Below, in pieces: positions 31,314 to 43,020 of a stretch of DNA of 46,090 bases. The translations under genes were made by a program, and so were the position numbers. Location: positions 226,607 to 272,696 of the forward strand of contig KN834773.1 in NCBI GenBank assembly GCA_000827265.1, in the 5' to 3' direction. A model generated the notes under the pieces. The model had not been told where the DNA came from, ran no database searches, and was given only the letters and a program-made list of their open reading frames with translations. How positions within the stretch are numbered: position 1 is the stretch's first letter; each line of letters begins with the position of its first letter. This DNA is from Collybiopsis luxurians FD-317 M1 (taxonomy: Eukaryota; Basidiomycota; Agaricomycetes; Agaricales; Omphalotaceae).

Positions 31314-34235
31314 CGGTACGGTAGGTTGGTGGTAGGCGCCCGTTATTATTTGCCAACACCACTCGATACAAACATTGATACTCATCCACGTCCTCTCGAC
31401 CCTACATGCGCCACACCACTGAACGCCCATTTCACCGGAAACTAGCGCAATTGGATTGAGTTCAAGACCTTGCTCATCCGAGATTTTCTTGGCTCCGTAT
31501 GCTGCATATGTGGCGCACCTTCCAGCTGGCAGACCAAATGTTTCTAATCTTTCTACTCGGAGCTCAGAACTCAACTTACTAAGAACATGAACATATCACT
31601 TTAATACCCGTACTTCTACTCCACTGTGCCTCGCTCTAAACTCAACTGAGACTGCATTCTCTTTTGAACATTCCTCGTTCACACAATATATCTGAGTCTG
31701 ACATATTACATCTAATAATCTTTCCGGCCTTCGGTACCTTCTTCGAAATCGAGCGTAGAACATTGTCCCGTAAGTATTCATTGTTTTCTGATGTTAGATT
31801 CTCGAGCTCAATTCCAAAGCGGGCTCTTCTGGAAACATATCTATCAGTGTTACAGTATGTCTACTAGAACCTTTATCCGAATCCCCATCCAAGTACAACT
31901 CTCTCTGCCGGCGAACAAGAGTTCTCATTCTCGACTTTACATACAGTCTCTTTCGATCGTTAACACGAGTGAACTGTAGGGGTGCAGGCGGTACACCTAT
32001 CTTCCGCTACTCTATGTCGTAAGTACCCAATATGATTCCTTCGCCTGTATTCTATTCGAACTATGCGTTACTTGAGGATACTTACATATGTCTGACATTG
32101 CTCTTTGCTACATTTCCGCTAAGATGTCTGGTGCTTCCACCAAGATTTTATGTACGATCAGCGGTAGCTTTTCAAGTCCTCTGGATACAAGTACAATCAT
32201 TCGAAATTGAACTTAAGAATCATGACTCATGAAAAACCGTCTTTCCATCTCATGCTTCATACACTTCCGTCTACGTATATCGTTGGTCGTCATGGCATGT
32301 ACGAGTCCGGACACTTACGCGATACGAGCTGTATTTATGAAGTATACACACTATATACCACATGTATTCAACACAGGATTTACACAAAAATGCCTTCATT
32401 CATAAATGCCATCATTTCTGTCTTCCACACATCACTCACCTCTTTGTTTTCCCAAATGTCATTGCCGAAGTTGACTGGCAGATTAACACTAATAGCCCAA
32501 TCCTCCAGCTGTTCAGTTCATGGATAACAGGACTGTAAACAGGACTGGCAGTGGAACCAAAGTGAACAAGAAAGCAATGACTGTTGCCCACCCAATGAGT
32601 CAATGAAAGGGAGATGTCAGAAAAGCAAGAAAGAACTTGACTGAGAACAGGATGGGGAATAGGTGTAAACCCACAGGCATTCCACTTCTGAATCACAGCG
32701 GCGATGCAAGGAGTGCAAAATCCATTAGGATTGAGAGAAATGTTAAGGTGTTCCCAAAATGTGAGACTCAGATACAAACTGTACGCTGCCTTGTCCGAAA
32801 AAAAAATCATAATGCAACCTGAGGGAGAAATTAACAAAGAAGAATGAAAGATAGAGAGGACAAATGCACTTGAATGAAAAGAGAGAACAGCGGCTACAGG
32901 AGAGCATGCAGTGGCAATGAGTTGAATAATTTTGCTGCCATCTGCTGGAGAAAAAGACCAAACCTCCAATATTTCACAAGACTCATAGAAAGATTCTGTT
33001 GTACTATCACATCCAGAAGTTAAAATGTGGCCATGATTGGAAATGAAGGAGGGATCCTGAGCAGAGGTCAGTCAAAAAATCAAACCACAGGCCATCAGCC
33101 AGAAAGCAATGTCAGGACAGAAGGACAAGGAGCAGAAAATGTCCAGATCGGAGTCATAGTCTTCTTGGGTAAAGAATTTTGAAGCAACGGAGCCAGCTAC
33201 AAGAGTGCCCAAATAATTCTAAAAAAAAAGGTCAGATGAATTGAGAAAGAGTAACACAACTCATACCAGTATTTCCAGAAAGGCTGGGATATTAATAGGC
33301 AAAAAAAAGGGTGCAGAACATGGCGAGGATGATAAACACAATGACAAAAAGTCTGAACAATCACACGGCACAGATTCAAAATGACACCCAAAGTGTGTAG
33401 CTTGCAAAAACCAAGCCAACAGAGAAGAGGAGCTTGCAAAAAAATAGAAGAACTAAAACAGAAAGAAAGAATAAGATGAGAAATAAACAATGGGAAAGAG
33501 ACGAAGTAACAACAGGACAACCTTGAATTTGGAGCAAGGGAGAGGTACTTGAACAGACATAGGCGAAAGGAAAGCAACAAAGAAGACAGAGAACACTGGA
33601 GGAGAGGGAAAGAGTGAAACAAAAGATATCGGGAGAAAAGGAGATAAATACAAGAGGGGGAAAAAAAAAGAAGAGAATGTAATGGGTAAGAGTGATGGAA
33701 GGGCAAAGGGGGTAGACATAAAGAGTAATGGGGAATAGATGTCAAAAAGGCACATTGGGGGAATGAAGAAGAATGAAGAAAAGTACAGTAGAAGTGAAAA
33801 GGCACAAGTGTGTAGCTGCGATATCTGAGAGATGGGGGATGGAGGATACCAGCATCGATGCGGAGGACTGTAGTGAGGAACTGTAAGTAAGACTGCACAT
33901 AAAAATAAGCCTGCCTCATGCAGAAAATACAGAGACAAATGAATCTGTTCAAAAGGCAAGAACTGGCATTTACGGAAGGATATTGAGATGATCAGCTGCC
34001 TAGATGGAAGAGAAGGGATTAAGGATTGAGATAGTTACCCGCATGGGCGGAAGAGCAATGGACGAAGTAGTAAGGGAGAGGATGTACATCAAGTCAAAAA
34101 GTGTCAAAGGGAGGAAACGGCAGAGAATGACACAGGAAGCAACAAAGAGGAGAACATTCAAAGAAAGGAAAATGGGTCAAGAAGTCATGCACATAACAGA
34201 AAGTCACTGAAAGTGACACATCTGTATATGGGGAT
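31314..34235. other. Unassigned region with a purine-rich tract
   Basis: 31314-32400 has only short frames. A minus-strand frame of 88 codons (31574-31308) with CGACR is not recognised. 32969-32436 on the minus strand is open for 177 codons (FGKTKR at the end) and hydrophobic in parts, unidentified. 33230-34210 is strongly purine-rich on the plus strand, giving a long but low-complexity minus-strand frame (33952-33197) that I do not call a gene. Confidence 0.35.
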
Positions 34236-34325
34236 AAAACTTAGGTATAGAGAGGGTCGTGGGAAAAAGGACAAACTGGCCATAAGGACGATTCCTTCAT
34301 TTCATTCCGGACTCGTAAACGGAAA
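34236..34325 (+). repeat. Short dispersed repeat, inverted relative to 15985-16095
   Basis: It carries GGTATAGAGAGG and GACGATTCCTTCATTTCATT, matching the reverse complement of the copy near 16 kb. It lies just 3' of the small minus-strand gene at 34336-34638. Confidence 0.5.
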
Positions 34326-34335
34326 GGTCACTCCA

Positions 34336-34638
34336 CTAGCTCACCCTAATCCCAAAATGCTCTTCTGCAAATCCCCTGACTTCCCGCAGGTACTTCAAGA
34401 CATTACCAGAGTGCGTGAGCTTTGAGCTAAAGCGAAGAAAACAATAACCTTTGCGTAAGAGGGCGGGATGCTCACCTTGTGAGATGACAACGTCGCCGTC
34501 GGCGTTAATGGTCATGTCTCCGTCCTTCTCCTTTTTGTAATGGGCGATGACATGCGATAGAAAATCAGCCCAGTCCTCGTTGTCAGAGTCGGTGTTTTGT
34601 AGCGGAGGAAACAAATCGAAGCCCATGTCGACACCCAT
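34336..34638 (-). CDS. Small acidic protein, hypothetical
   Basis: A 100-residue frame starting MGVDMGFDLFPPLQN, with an acidic middle (NTDSDNEDWADF) and a C-terminal part ISQGEHPALLRKG, FLRFSSKLTHSG, YLREVRGFAEEHFGI. The GEHP and FLRFSSK pair reminds me of hypothetical proteins repeated in agaricomycete genomes; this is memory, not a search. A GT at 34477 after SQ could be an intron donor, but no acceptor nearby keeps the frame, so it is called as one exon. An overlapping frame from 34766 begins with a signal-like stretch (MAIPLQFQHLLMFIYLAG); that would be a different start by splicing. Confidence 0.4.
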   Translation of the reverse strand: MGVDMGFDLFPPLQNTDSDNEDWADFLSHVIAHYKKEKDGDMTINADGDVVISQGEHPALLRKGYCFLRFSSKLTHSGNVLKYLREVRGFAEEHFGIRVS

Positions 34639-34766
34639 ATCGATCGACTCATGTTAATGGAAGATGTGTCTAGGAATGTAGTGTCAACTTGGGAATCGTG
34701 TTCAATGGAAGTTCCCGCCAGATAAATGAACATGAGTAAATGCTGGAATTGAAGAGGAATCGCCAT

Positions 34767-35780
34767 GCTTGTCAGGTCGTGAAATGTCAGGTCATAAAGA
34801 GCAGCTAAGGGTATAATGTATCTTACACTTTATATGGCAGCCGGTTAGATATATCAAAGTTTTTTTGGCTGGAGCTTGACTATCGGTCGGCAGGCTGTAT
34901 GAAAAGGAACAAAAGGTGACTGACAAGGGATAAGGCCTTGGTGAGTGACCAGGTGCTGTATGGAAGAGAGTGTGGAAGGGTTACGTTACGGTTAGAGTGA
35001 ATTGCGGGTAAAAACAATTCGTCATTAGGGGGTGTGCTTATATTTTGTACAGCACAAGGAGTCGTGGGGTTAATACACGAGTCAGTGCTTAAGTAAGTGA
35101 TAGCGGACTGCTGTGGAATGTAAAGTATAGCAATCCGTAGCATTTCACAACAATGCCTTCTCATCGTCGGAGTCTGTCTCTCGTAGTGCAGAGCACAAAT
35201 CGAAACTTTCGTAAGCAGTCCTAAGGTGCGATGAAGGTTTTCTTACACTAGATATTCCGGTTGGAAAGATAGGTATCTGCTCAAATTTGATGAGGAAGGT
35301 AGTCAATCGGTTTGAATCGAAGGGTTTCAGTTCCTTCGATTGAGTGTATATAGCAATATCATAATGATCATAATGCCTTATTTGTGGCTTGACCCGGGTA
35401 GGAGAAACTAAGGTTCAGAGCCTCTGGTGACCGGTCGCATTTTTGGAATAGGGGGACCGCGATATTGAGCAGAAGACAACGGGAGACGGGCCACGGCGAG
35501 CAAGGGGCAATTAGAATCCAAATGTCGGACCGAGAGATTCACAACGTGATATCAAAGAGAATGTGATCCTCCGAGAGAAGGCTATGTATTAGTTAGGCTG
35601 TTAGTGGTCTGAAAGGAAGTGGGTTGAGGCTGGACATGTAGTCGGTCCTGCAGAACCAAATATATGAAGGGAAAAAGTATGAGAGAATATGGTCCAGGAA
35701 AAAATTATGCTCTATCATTGCAGGGCTGAAAGCAATGAACAAGCTGGAGACCTTGTTAGATCTATTGACGCAGTATATGA
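34767..35780. other. Intergenic, nothing recognised
   Basis: No open frame or repeat that I can support. The upstream exons of family fragment E would be expected near its right end but are not found. Confidence 0.3.
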
Positions 35781-36381
35781 CAATAGAAGGATCGCTAAGT
35801 TTCAATGTTGCAGGCGGAGACATTCTTTATTAATTTTTACAACGAACAACCATTCATCTAGAGCATCCATTTACAACGGCACATATAATTCTAACGCTCA
35901 AAATGCCACCCATGATTACTTACATTCCACACAAGTAACTTCTTTTACCATGACTCTCAAGACGATAAACCTCAAATGGAAAGAAATCGGCTTGAAAGTG
36001 TCGCGACAGCTCATAGCTACGGTTTGAACCCAGTAGATTCCCATCACGGCACTGTCTTGAATAGATTGAGTGGGGAGAGTATGCTAAGCCTGTAGAAGAG
36101 GTAGAAGTCAAAGGAGTGGATGAAGGTATGGCTCATTTCAACATCAGCACTTGAGCTGATTTGCTTCAGACTACGTGGAATCACAGACCCTTGATACTGA
36201 AACAGAAGAAGGAGATAACTTAGTGATAGGAGAACGTGAAAGTAAGAGTCCTTCTCAATCATAATACTCAATACCAATTTTCTTCAGACAATGCGGAGGA
36301 ACAAATTTATGAGAAAGAAAATGCCAAAGCCAAAGATGAACCAGGTAAAGGATATCACAAAAGTAAGGGCCTATTTTATGA
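35781..36381 (+). pseudogene. SNFQ/SWLESW family fragment E, decayed
   Basis: It starts at IEGSLSFNVAGGDI (ATAGAAGGATCGC at 35783). A TAA and a frame change follow at once, and then TTNNHSSRASIYNGTYN continues. Only one degenerate module is left, closest to that of D. After it come introns with the family intron sequence (GTATGG...TTGCTTCAG; GTAAGAG...TTCTTCAG) and microexons reading DYVESQTLDTETEEGD and NAEEQIYEKENAKAKDE. These show the ancestral acidic frame of the tail that is changed in D. Confidence 0.65.
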
Positions 36382-36890
36382 TTTTTAAAATATCATTGTT
36401 CATAGTTGGAGCTCACAAAATGAAGCTGAGAGATTCGCGGAGACGTGGTAGCTGAGAAATGTGGGAGGAAGAAAAAAGGCAGGTCCATGCACCGGCATGT
36501 TCCAAGCAGCAGTCAAGAACTTGAAGAAGAGTGAGGAGAGGAAGAAGGAGTAGAGCCAAAGACTAAAATGGAAGCTGCGCGAGGAATGCTTCTCAGATTT
36601 TGCCGTGCAAAGTGGTGGTGAGGCACTTACTAAGGGCCTGTCCAGTAACGGAAAATAATTCATTTTTCTTAAATCAGTTTACCGTTTCTAAGTAACCTGA
36701 TGTGACCGGGTATACTTACATTGATGATCGTCCCAATTGTTCTTCAGCCTGAACAGTTCTTGCTTGTGTGAATAATGTCACGAGATTTGCGCTTTGTCTG
36801 TGGGAAAATTTTATTTATGTCAGAAAGTTGGCACGAGACCTTCAAATACCTGTCTTTAACTCCATTATCATTATCACGAACCTGTAACTC
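36382..36890. other. Spacer upstream of the P-loop gene
   Basis: No gene recognised. It should contain the promoter of the gene at 36891; no clear TATA box near its start is visible. Confidence 0.3.
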
Positions 36891-38926
36891 ATGATGTCTT
36901 CTTCAATCCCTATGCTTGGCGCTGCTGGCAACATCTGGCTTGCAATCCCACCTAATGAACACCCCAATGTCCACATCCAATGGACACCAATCAATCACCG
37001 TCCAAGGGGCCTCAAGGTTCCAACTCACATGTGGACGTTTTGGCGTGACACCGACACATCCTTGATGGTGCGTCAGGAGTTTCATGACTCCCTCCATGCA
37101 ATCATCGATTGGCTGCGGCTGCCTTCTAAGTATTTATCCTTCCCTTGCCAAAATTTGAGCTGTAATTAACTTTCGTGATAGGCAGCGACGTGGTCCCATT
37201 CGACTCCAACCAACCCAACCTCTCCACTCTTACCCCCCCGATAATGGCTATCCAAATCCGTTTGTAGATAACGACGTGTATGCTAAAGTAAGACTTGCCG
37301 TCGTCGGACTACCGGGAATTGGTGCGCGCCGATTCCCCACGATGCGTGCTTTAACTAATTAAACAGAGCATTTGATTAGGCAAGACCAATTTCCTCCATT
37401 ACATCTGGGTACTACGCGTAGCTCAAAATCTTCCAACTGTCTTCTGTATAGGTCACGATGCACTGCTTTGGAATGGAGGAAAGTTGTTCCATGCCAAGGT
37501 GGACAAATGCAGTACTCGCGAGCTAAGAGCGCTTCCTATCAATACCTGGATCCTTTGCGACTCCAATCTCGACCTTCGCGAAGTCCCCACTGCGATGTAC
37601 GAGTCCCAGTTGCTTATAATTCAGGCATCTTCACCGAGAAAGGAACGACTGGAATGGGTGACGAAAACGAATGTGCATTATTTCTTTATGCGAGAGTGGT
37701 CTGCTGTAGAACTGGTTGCTGCGTGAGTGCTGCGCAACTTCCTAATTGCAACATTCTCAACCGCTCCTTAGACTGCAGCTACAAGACGAAGAATTCAACG
37801 ATGCTACCCCGAAGCAGCTCGTAGCCTACCATGAGGACCTTGGAGGCTCGGCCCGAGACGCCTACCGCGAAGCGTGGAGAGGCGAGGGTCCTATCAACGA
37901 TTTGAAGACGGGGGCGAAGAAGCTCAAATTTCAATCGCTTTTCCAAACGCAGACTGTTGAGCCGGTCGATCCTGATTCGGCCTCCCAAACCCCAATCATT
38001 GACACCAAATTTGCTCACCGATATGTCTCCGTCTTTCCGGTCTCAGACGCCGACAGATCTCTCTACCAAGTTCGGCCGCCGACTACCAAAGTGATGGACA
38101 TTATCTGGGAAGCTATCGCCATTCGGGAAAAGCAATCCAAAGCCGATTTGTTCCATCGATTGATGTCGTCTGCAGACATTCCTGACAGAACGCTTGCGGC
38201 GTATTACTATGACACCCACTACCACAAATATCTTTGTTCAGATCGAATTCTTCCCGCCTATCACATGAGACCGAAACCAGGCCATACTGGTTCTGCGACA
38301 CGTATGTGGTTCAGTCCTGCTTCCGATAAATCCGAGAGCTCCAAACGCTTTGATTTCCCCTCCCCTAAGAATGCCCCGATCCACTACTTCCACTCTGGCT
38401 GGGACAGTTTCAAGATCGGTTGTTATTACATCCCAAGGGCGAGAAACTTTCCCACCTGGGATTTCATGTACATTAAGTCGGCGACCCACGTCATCATTTT
38501 TCAAGCCACGATTTCTCAGTCACATAGTCTGAGTGACGAAGGGCTCAAGTTCTTGCAAAACTTGGGATTCAAGACTGTAGAATATGTCTACTTGACCCCT
38601 GTGGCGCAGTCCGAAGCTTCAGTTCCATTCCCGTCCAGCGTTCCTGCGAATCTTTGCTACCCTGAGATTCACAATTATCCCGCTACTGCCATTCCACGCC
38701 TTCCCACTTTGCAAAAACCTGCTGCTGTTACGAGAACCCGGGCTACACGAAAGGCTCCGGCGGCACAGGAGCCCCTGGCTGCGCCGAGGATCATCGGAAT
38801 CTACCATGTCCTCATGGACCTCGAGTGCGTTTTATTTTTTTTCACCTGGTGTCCATGGCTAATATCTCGGTAAGATATAATTCTAGTAAAGGTCCTGCCA
38901 CCAAGAAACGGAAAGTCACTGCTTAA
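36891..38926 (+). CDS. Crinkler/RHS-type P-loop NTPase with nuclease-like C-terminal domain
   Basis: Five exons (36891-37129, 37182-37321, 37380-37722, 37772-38824, 38887-38926) with consistent phases encode 604 residues, so the gene appears intact. A P-loop GLPGIGKT lies near residues 118-125, split by intron 2 after GLPGI. Then come a WILCDSNLD strand, the ASSPR motif and FFMREWSAVEL, the arrangement of the NTPase module of fungal Crinkler/RHS proteins. The C-terminal half has the pattern ...FPTWDFMYI then IIFQATISQSHSL, which fits the D...(E/Q)xT core of the PD-(D/E)XK-like domain in that class. The last exon is only 13 codons and ends KKRKVTA, a good nuclear localisation signal. By family knowledge such proteins are nuclear effectors or genome-conflict proteins; the role here is inferred. 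ATG 36891 is followed by a second ATG. Confidence 0.7.
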
Positions 38927-39345
38927 TCTACCTGTGGGTGGCGACACGAGTCATTTGTATTCACACCACCAATTATGTGTTTTCACTTGGAATGAAGATA
39001 GTCGGGAAAGGGTAAAATTCACAAACTTGAGGAATATTAGTATTTCAGAAGGCTAGTGAATACATAAGTTTCAATCAGTCTAATAAAGGAACAATTTCAC
39101 CTCACCAGAATGTTCAGTCTTCTGTTGTCGCGAATAACAAGTAGAATTTTGTTATTTCCGACAGACTGAGAAATGTCGAACACACATTTGCTCATTGTCG
39201 TTGACGGTCCCCAACGGGTTGTCCACTTACTCTATTACTCCTTATTCTCCTGTATTCTTTATATACTCCTACTGAGCCGCAGCGAAAAGCCTGGGGTTAT
39301 CACTATTGTCCCTGTTGCCCAGACTCACCTAAGACATCATCCGCA
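38927..39345. other. Spacer between the P-loop gene and the non-LTR element
   Basis: This is the 3' flank of the gene at 36891 and the probable 5' end of the non-LTR element. The exact junction is not visible. An open frame begins at 39173, but its first ~60 codons are hydrophobic and lie in another frame from the plausible ORF1 start at 39346. Confidence 0.3.
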
Positions 39346-40054
39346 ATGGACGAGAGCGACGAGCCCCTTCACTACGGCGACGAAGATTTTTCCGAGGAAC
39401 AGTCTCAACATCATCCGGGCCTCGAGCCTATGGACACTGACGACGGGAACTCCAGTCAAGATCTCAGCAGCCAGCGTCGTCAACACCTCCTTGGGAGGTT
39501 GCAGCTGGAACCGGTCTCACCTTCCTGTAGTGGTGGAGGCCTCACCCTCGTCTATGCCTCCGCCTACTGCTCCTCTGCCAAGTCCTGCGCCGGAAGATCA
39601 GATGTCTCTTCCCCTCTCTCATCGCATCTCGTCCCATCCCTCTGCTTCTGTCTTTGCCAAAAAGCAAGCAGCGCCAGTTTCTACTGAGGAGAATCTCTCA
39701 TCAAGAAAACGACAGAAACTTCCGGAGTCAGTGATTCCACCCAGTGACCAGGTCATCCTATCAGGCCCGTCCTCGCGGATAGATTTTCCTACTTTCATTG
39801 ACCCGGTCTTTCACTCGTTCAACTCCTGGCGGTCGGCGTTGGCGATGGCGGCAGGCAAAAGTGTTTCATATGTGCCTCATTCCTACCGCATTGAGTGTGC
39901 TAGTGTTCTACGCGAGAACGGCTCACTCATCCCTCGTCTCTGCCTCGGTCTACCTGCGCATAGAGTCGACGACTTCATCGATATATGGAATGCTCATCAC
40001 GCAGCTGTGCGTGACATCGCTGATCTCTTTGCTACCTGTGGCTCTGGCGAATGA
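39346..40054 (+). pseudogene. ORF1-like protein of the non-LTR element, frameshifted
   Basis: It starts MDESDEPLHYGDEDFSEEQ (acidic) and changes frame near 39525 into the frame that ends TCGSGE at 40054. The later part has a Pro-rich linker, SSRKRQKLPES (basic, possibly nuclear) and a likely folded C-terminal domain (FNSWRSALAMAAGKSV, RVDDFIDIWNAHHAA). The position just before the endonuclease suggests ORF1, but it has no zinc knuckle and could be an unrelated gene. Confidence 0.4.
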
Positions 40055-40315
40055 CGCCCTCATCAGAGGAGTATCCTGTCTGGCCGTCATATTCCCTCTC
40101 ACTCATTTACTACTCCTATAGCCTCTCAGGTATTCTTAGCAGACTCATCCACTCTCTCTCCCTCTATCACCACTCACATATCAGCTCCAAACTCATCCAC
40201 TCTTTCCTCTTCTTTAATTACCCCTTCTTCACTGCCCTGCTCTCATCCCCTTCCCTCACATCATTCACTTTCTCTTGCTCATACTCACTCTCATGTCTCA
40301 TGTACTCTCTCTGTT

Positions 40316-41100
40316 ATGAGTTGGAATATAAATGGTCATTTTCTCCTTAACAGGCTCTCCTCTGACTTTGTGAAACTCTTAGAACAGGCTGACATCATCA
40401 TGCTTCAGGAATCTCATCTCCATTGCAATGCTCATGTTGATCCTCTTCACCACATACTCTTTGGAGAGATTACCATGATTCCAATTGAATCAAGAATGCA
40501 TGGGGGGGTGTGATCACCTTTGTGCAAGATCAGCTGTCAAGTGCTGTACTGCAAGAGTATTGCTCACTGGACAGACTAGCAGTACAAGTAGATGGTATGA
40601 TCTTCCTTAATGTGTACCTTAGCCCAGAAAATTCGAGGGCCTCTTGGGAAGCATGGACAGACATTCACCCTTGGGCTGCTCTCACAGAGACTCCAGCTGC
40701 CCTTTGGTTACTTGGAATCCCTTTCATAGTGGGGGGGACTTCAATGCTCGCATGGGACCTAGAGCCCCATATACTTCCCACCCTATATGTTGGTCACTGG
40801 ATGATTATACATCAACACAGGGGTGTGCTCTGATCTCGCAATGCAAACTTCACCGCCTAGTGGTTCTCAATGGCACACAGTCCATCCCAGGCATTCATGT
40901 GCAGCCTACATCCTATCAAAAGCATTGTGATGCAGACTATTCCCCAATCACTACAACTTCTACTATTGACTACTTTCTAGCATCATTGACAGCTTCTCCC
41001 TTACTCCAAAAGCTTTCAGGTAGTCCTGAAACACAGTGGTCGGACCATGCCTACCTTATCCTTGACATTTTGTCTCCTAAGCAGTCTCCCAGGAGGCCTT
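40316..41100 (+). pseudogene. APE-type endonuclease domain, frameshifted
   Basis: Motifs of the exonuclease-endonuclease-phosphatase fold occur in order: SWNING, IIMLQESHL, WGGVITFV, GGDFNARMG, STIDYF and WSDHAYLILDI. Together these give the catalytic Asn, Glu, Asp-Asn, Asp and His positions. The frame changes near 40500 and again at 40730 in a run of seven G inside the GGDFN motif (one G short), so no intact protein is made. Confidence 0.85.
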
Positions 41101-41135
41101 AGCCACACTCAAAATGCCTCTCTCTCTCTGCTCCC

Positions 41136-41680
41136 ATGCTAACTGATTTTAATCGGAAGGTTCATGCTCTCCATAGTGAGAAACCTTCGAACGACTCTGC
41201 CCTTCTCAAGTTATATGGCCATGCTGCTGCCCTTCAATCTTCTCCTCTGAAAGTATATATAGATGGATCCTGGATTGGAAACTCTTCATCCCACCTGCAA
41301 GCAGGCACTGGCATTTATTTTGGTCCTGGATCAGACTCCTCCAACACACTGGCTTGTTGGGTCACAGGCACTCAGACCAACAACTGTGCAGAGATATACA
41401 GTAATCTTGTCACCTTACAGAAGACACCCTTGTCCAGGCTGCTGGAGATCTATACAGACTCAATGTATCTCATTCGGTCTCTTGCTTACTGGGCTATTCA
41501 CAACTCCCAGCAAGGTTAGATGTGCCCAAATGGTGACCTTCTGCAGGCGACGGCATCCTGGATCAAGGCTCAGGTTGCCCCTCACTCACTCATGTTCATG
41601 GTCACTTTGGAAATATTCATAATAAATGTGCAGACAAATTGGCTAAACAAGGTGCCCTCCTTCCTCCACTGGCACCTCAC
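41136..41680 (+). pseudogene. RNase H domain of the non-LTR element
   Basis: VYIDGSWIGN (first Asp), TNNCAEIYS (Glu), LEIYTDSMYLIRS (Asp) and, after a TAG where relatives have Trp, CPNGDLLQA. Then, in another frame, HVHGHFGN and KCADKLAKQGA (last Asp). The fold's acidic residues are all present across the broken frames. It lies between the endonuclease and RT rather than after RT. Confidence 0.8.
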
Positions 41681-42038
41681 TCTCCCTTGGATTTCTTTGC
41701 AAACCTTGTCCCTCTGCTCTTCCACTCAGCCTCCACAGGTATTCCTAAAGTTTATACATCTCTTCCTGAGCACGACTCCCCTCCTTCTTGTACAGATCAT
41801 CCTACTGTCTCTCCAACTTCTCACTGGGGCCATGCAAACACCAGAAGTCGGCAGAGTTCTTTCCTTAGTGATCTTGAGAAGGCAGCTGGGGGGGGAGTGT
41901 CTCATTCTGGTCTTTCTACAAACATGTTTGGTATCCTCGCACTCCTTGCGGCCAAGTGTCCCTGGACCAGTTGCTCAGAGTCTTTGTGCCCACATGAACC
42001 CCTAAGATGTTGAATCAGCAGGATTTGATGCTGATCAC

Positions 42039-42458
42039 TTGTGGGAGGAAAAGGCCAAGGAAGATAGCATACCGATGCCATCGCCACCTTCATTGCACCC
42101 CATCTTCAACTCAGATATTACAGAGGATGCCATTGCCACAATAAAATCTTTTCTTAAAGAATCCCATCACTCTGATTCCATGGGGGTGGATGACTCCACA
42201 TACACCTTGTTGATGGGTATTGACAATGATTCCCTTAGGGATGTTTTTGCAGAATCATTTGGAGAGACCAAATTTTCAACAGCCTGGTTGAGAGCTGTCA
42301 TTGTTGCAGTATTTAAGATTGGCAAGGACCCTTTGAAGCTAGAAAATTATTGTGCGATTGCACTAGAGTGCTGCATCCTTAAGTTTGTATCCCTTTTGCG
42401 CCTGCTCAAGCTTGCTCAAGTGCTGGACCAAGTGGGGATCATTCCACCTTCTCAAAAT
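42039..42458 (+). pseudogene. Reverse transcriptase N-terminal fragment
   Basis: MGVDDSTYTLLMGI, WLRAVIVAVFKIGKDPLK, YCAIALECCILK and IIPPSQN match RT blocks 0-2 of non-LTR elements. It stops at PPSQN exactly where the LTR begins. The palm with the catalytic aspartates would come later and is absent. Confidence 0.8.
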
Positions 42459-42931
42459 TGATGAAACAGCAATTAGAATAAGAGCAGATATAACTCTACT
42501 CACTGAGTGTAGATGAAAGATGAGAGATGAGAGTGTGCTACTAGAGCTGTGAGATGAAATAGATATTCAAGTAGTTAGAAGAACTATGTGAATTGTCTGT
42601 AATACGAGTAGTGCTACAGTATTTATACTAAAGCTACTAAACCCTATAACAACATACATTGTACCATAAAACATGTATATGTAAAGATATCGGAGCATAA
42701 TGAACCCTAGATCATAATACAGCAAGTAAGCAGTATGCTATGTGACATACATTAATAATACTAGCAAATAGCATAAATGTAGCTATGGGATAATGATTAA
42801 TAAACAATCAAGTATGGATGTAAGTGAAACAATATACACATGTTGATCTTGATCAGTGTAAGTACTAAATATAACCAATATTGATCAAGTGATCTATCAT
42901 GATAGTCATAAGCACTAATATCATTTCAACA
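42459..42931 (-). mobile_element. copia-type LTR, 473 bp, inserted in the RT
   Basis: On the minus strand it starts TGTTGAAATG and ends GCTGTTTCATCA. On its right side the minus strand reads CAAAGGGGAG directly before TGTTG, a polypurine tract, so this is a 3' LTR with internal sequence to its right. It is not the same family as the LTRs at 19875 or 18578. No partner LTR is seen in the window. Confidence 0.75.
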
Positions 42932-43020
42932 CTCCCCTTTGTTAAGAGTATCAAGTGTCTAACAAAAATTGATTCCAAGTTCATCAGCAAAAGTACTTCA
43001 AAGCCTAGGCTCACTTTGAT
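42932..43020 (-). pseudogene. Last residues of a copia pol next to its 3' LTR
   Basis: Upstream of the polypurine tract a minus-strand frame reads LKxFADELGIN then stop, similar to the end of copia polyproteins (FADELG). The rest of pol is not recognisable to the right, so most of the element is deleted or lies outside. Confidence 0.5.

Larger units (their letters stand above)
39346..42458 (+). mobile_element. Non-LTR retrotransposon, broken and 3'-truncated
   Basis: It contains, in order, an ORF1-like part, an APE-type endonuclease, an RNase H domain and the first ~120 residues of a reverse transcriptase, all plus strand, with frame changes and stops. It ends abruptly at 42458, where a copia LTR begins, so the rest of RT is missing. 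Confidence 0.8.

Noticed and set aside
33197..33952. 251-codon minus-strand frame rich in Phe, Leu, Ser and Pro
   Set aside because: It is the complement of a purine-rich tract; composition explains the lack of stops and no motif is recognisable.
39173..39345. Earlier start for the ORF that ends at 40054
   Set aside because: The first ~60 codons are hydrophobic and Leu/Tyr-rich, and they are in the frame that becomes coding only after about 39525; the acidic MDESDEP frame from 39346 looks like the real beginning.
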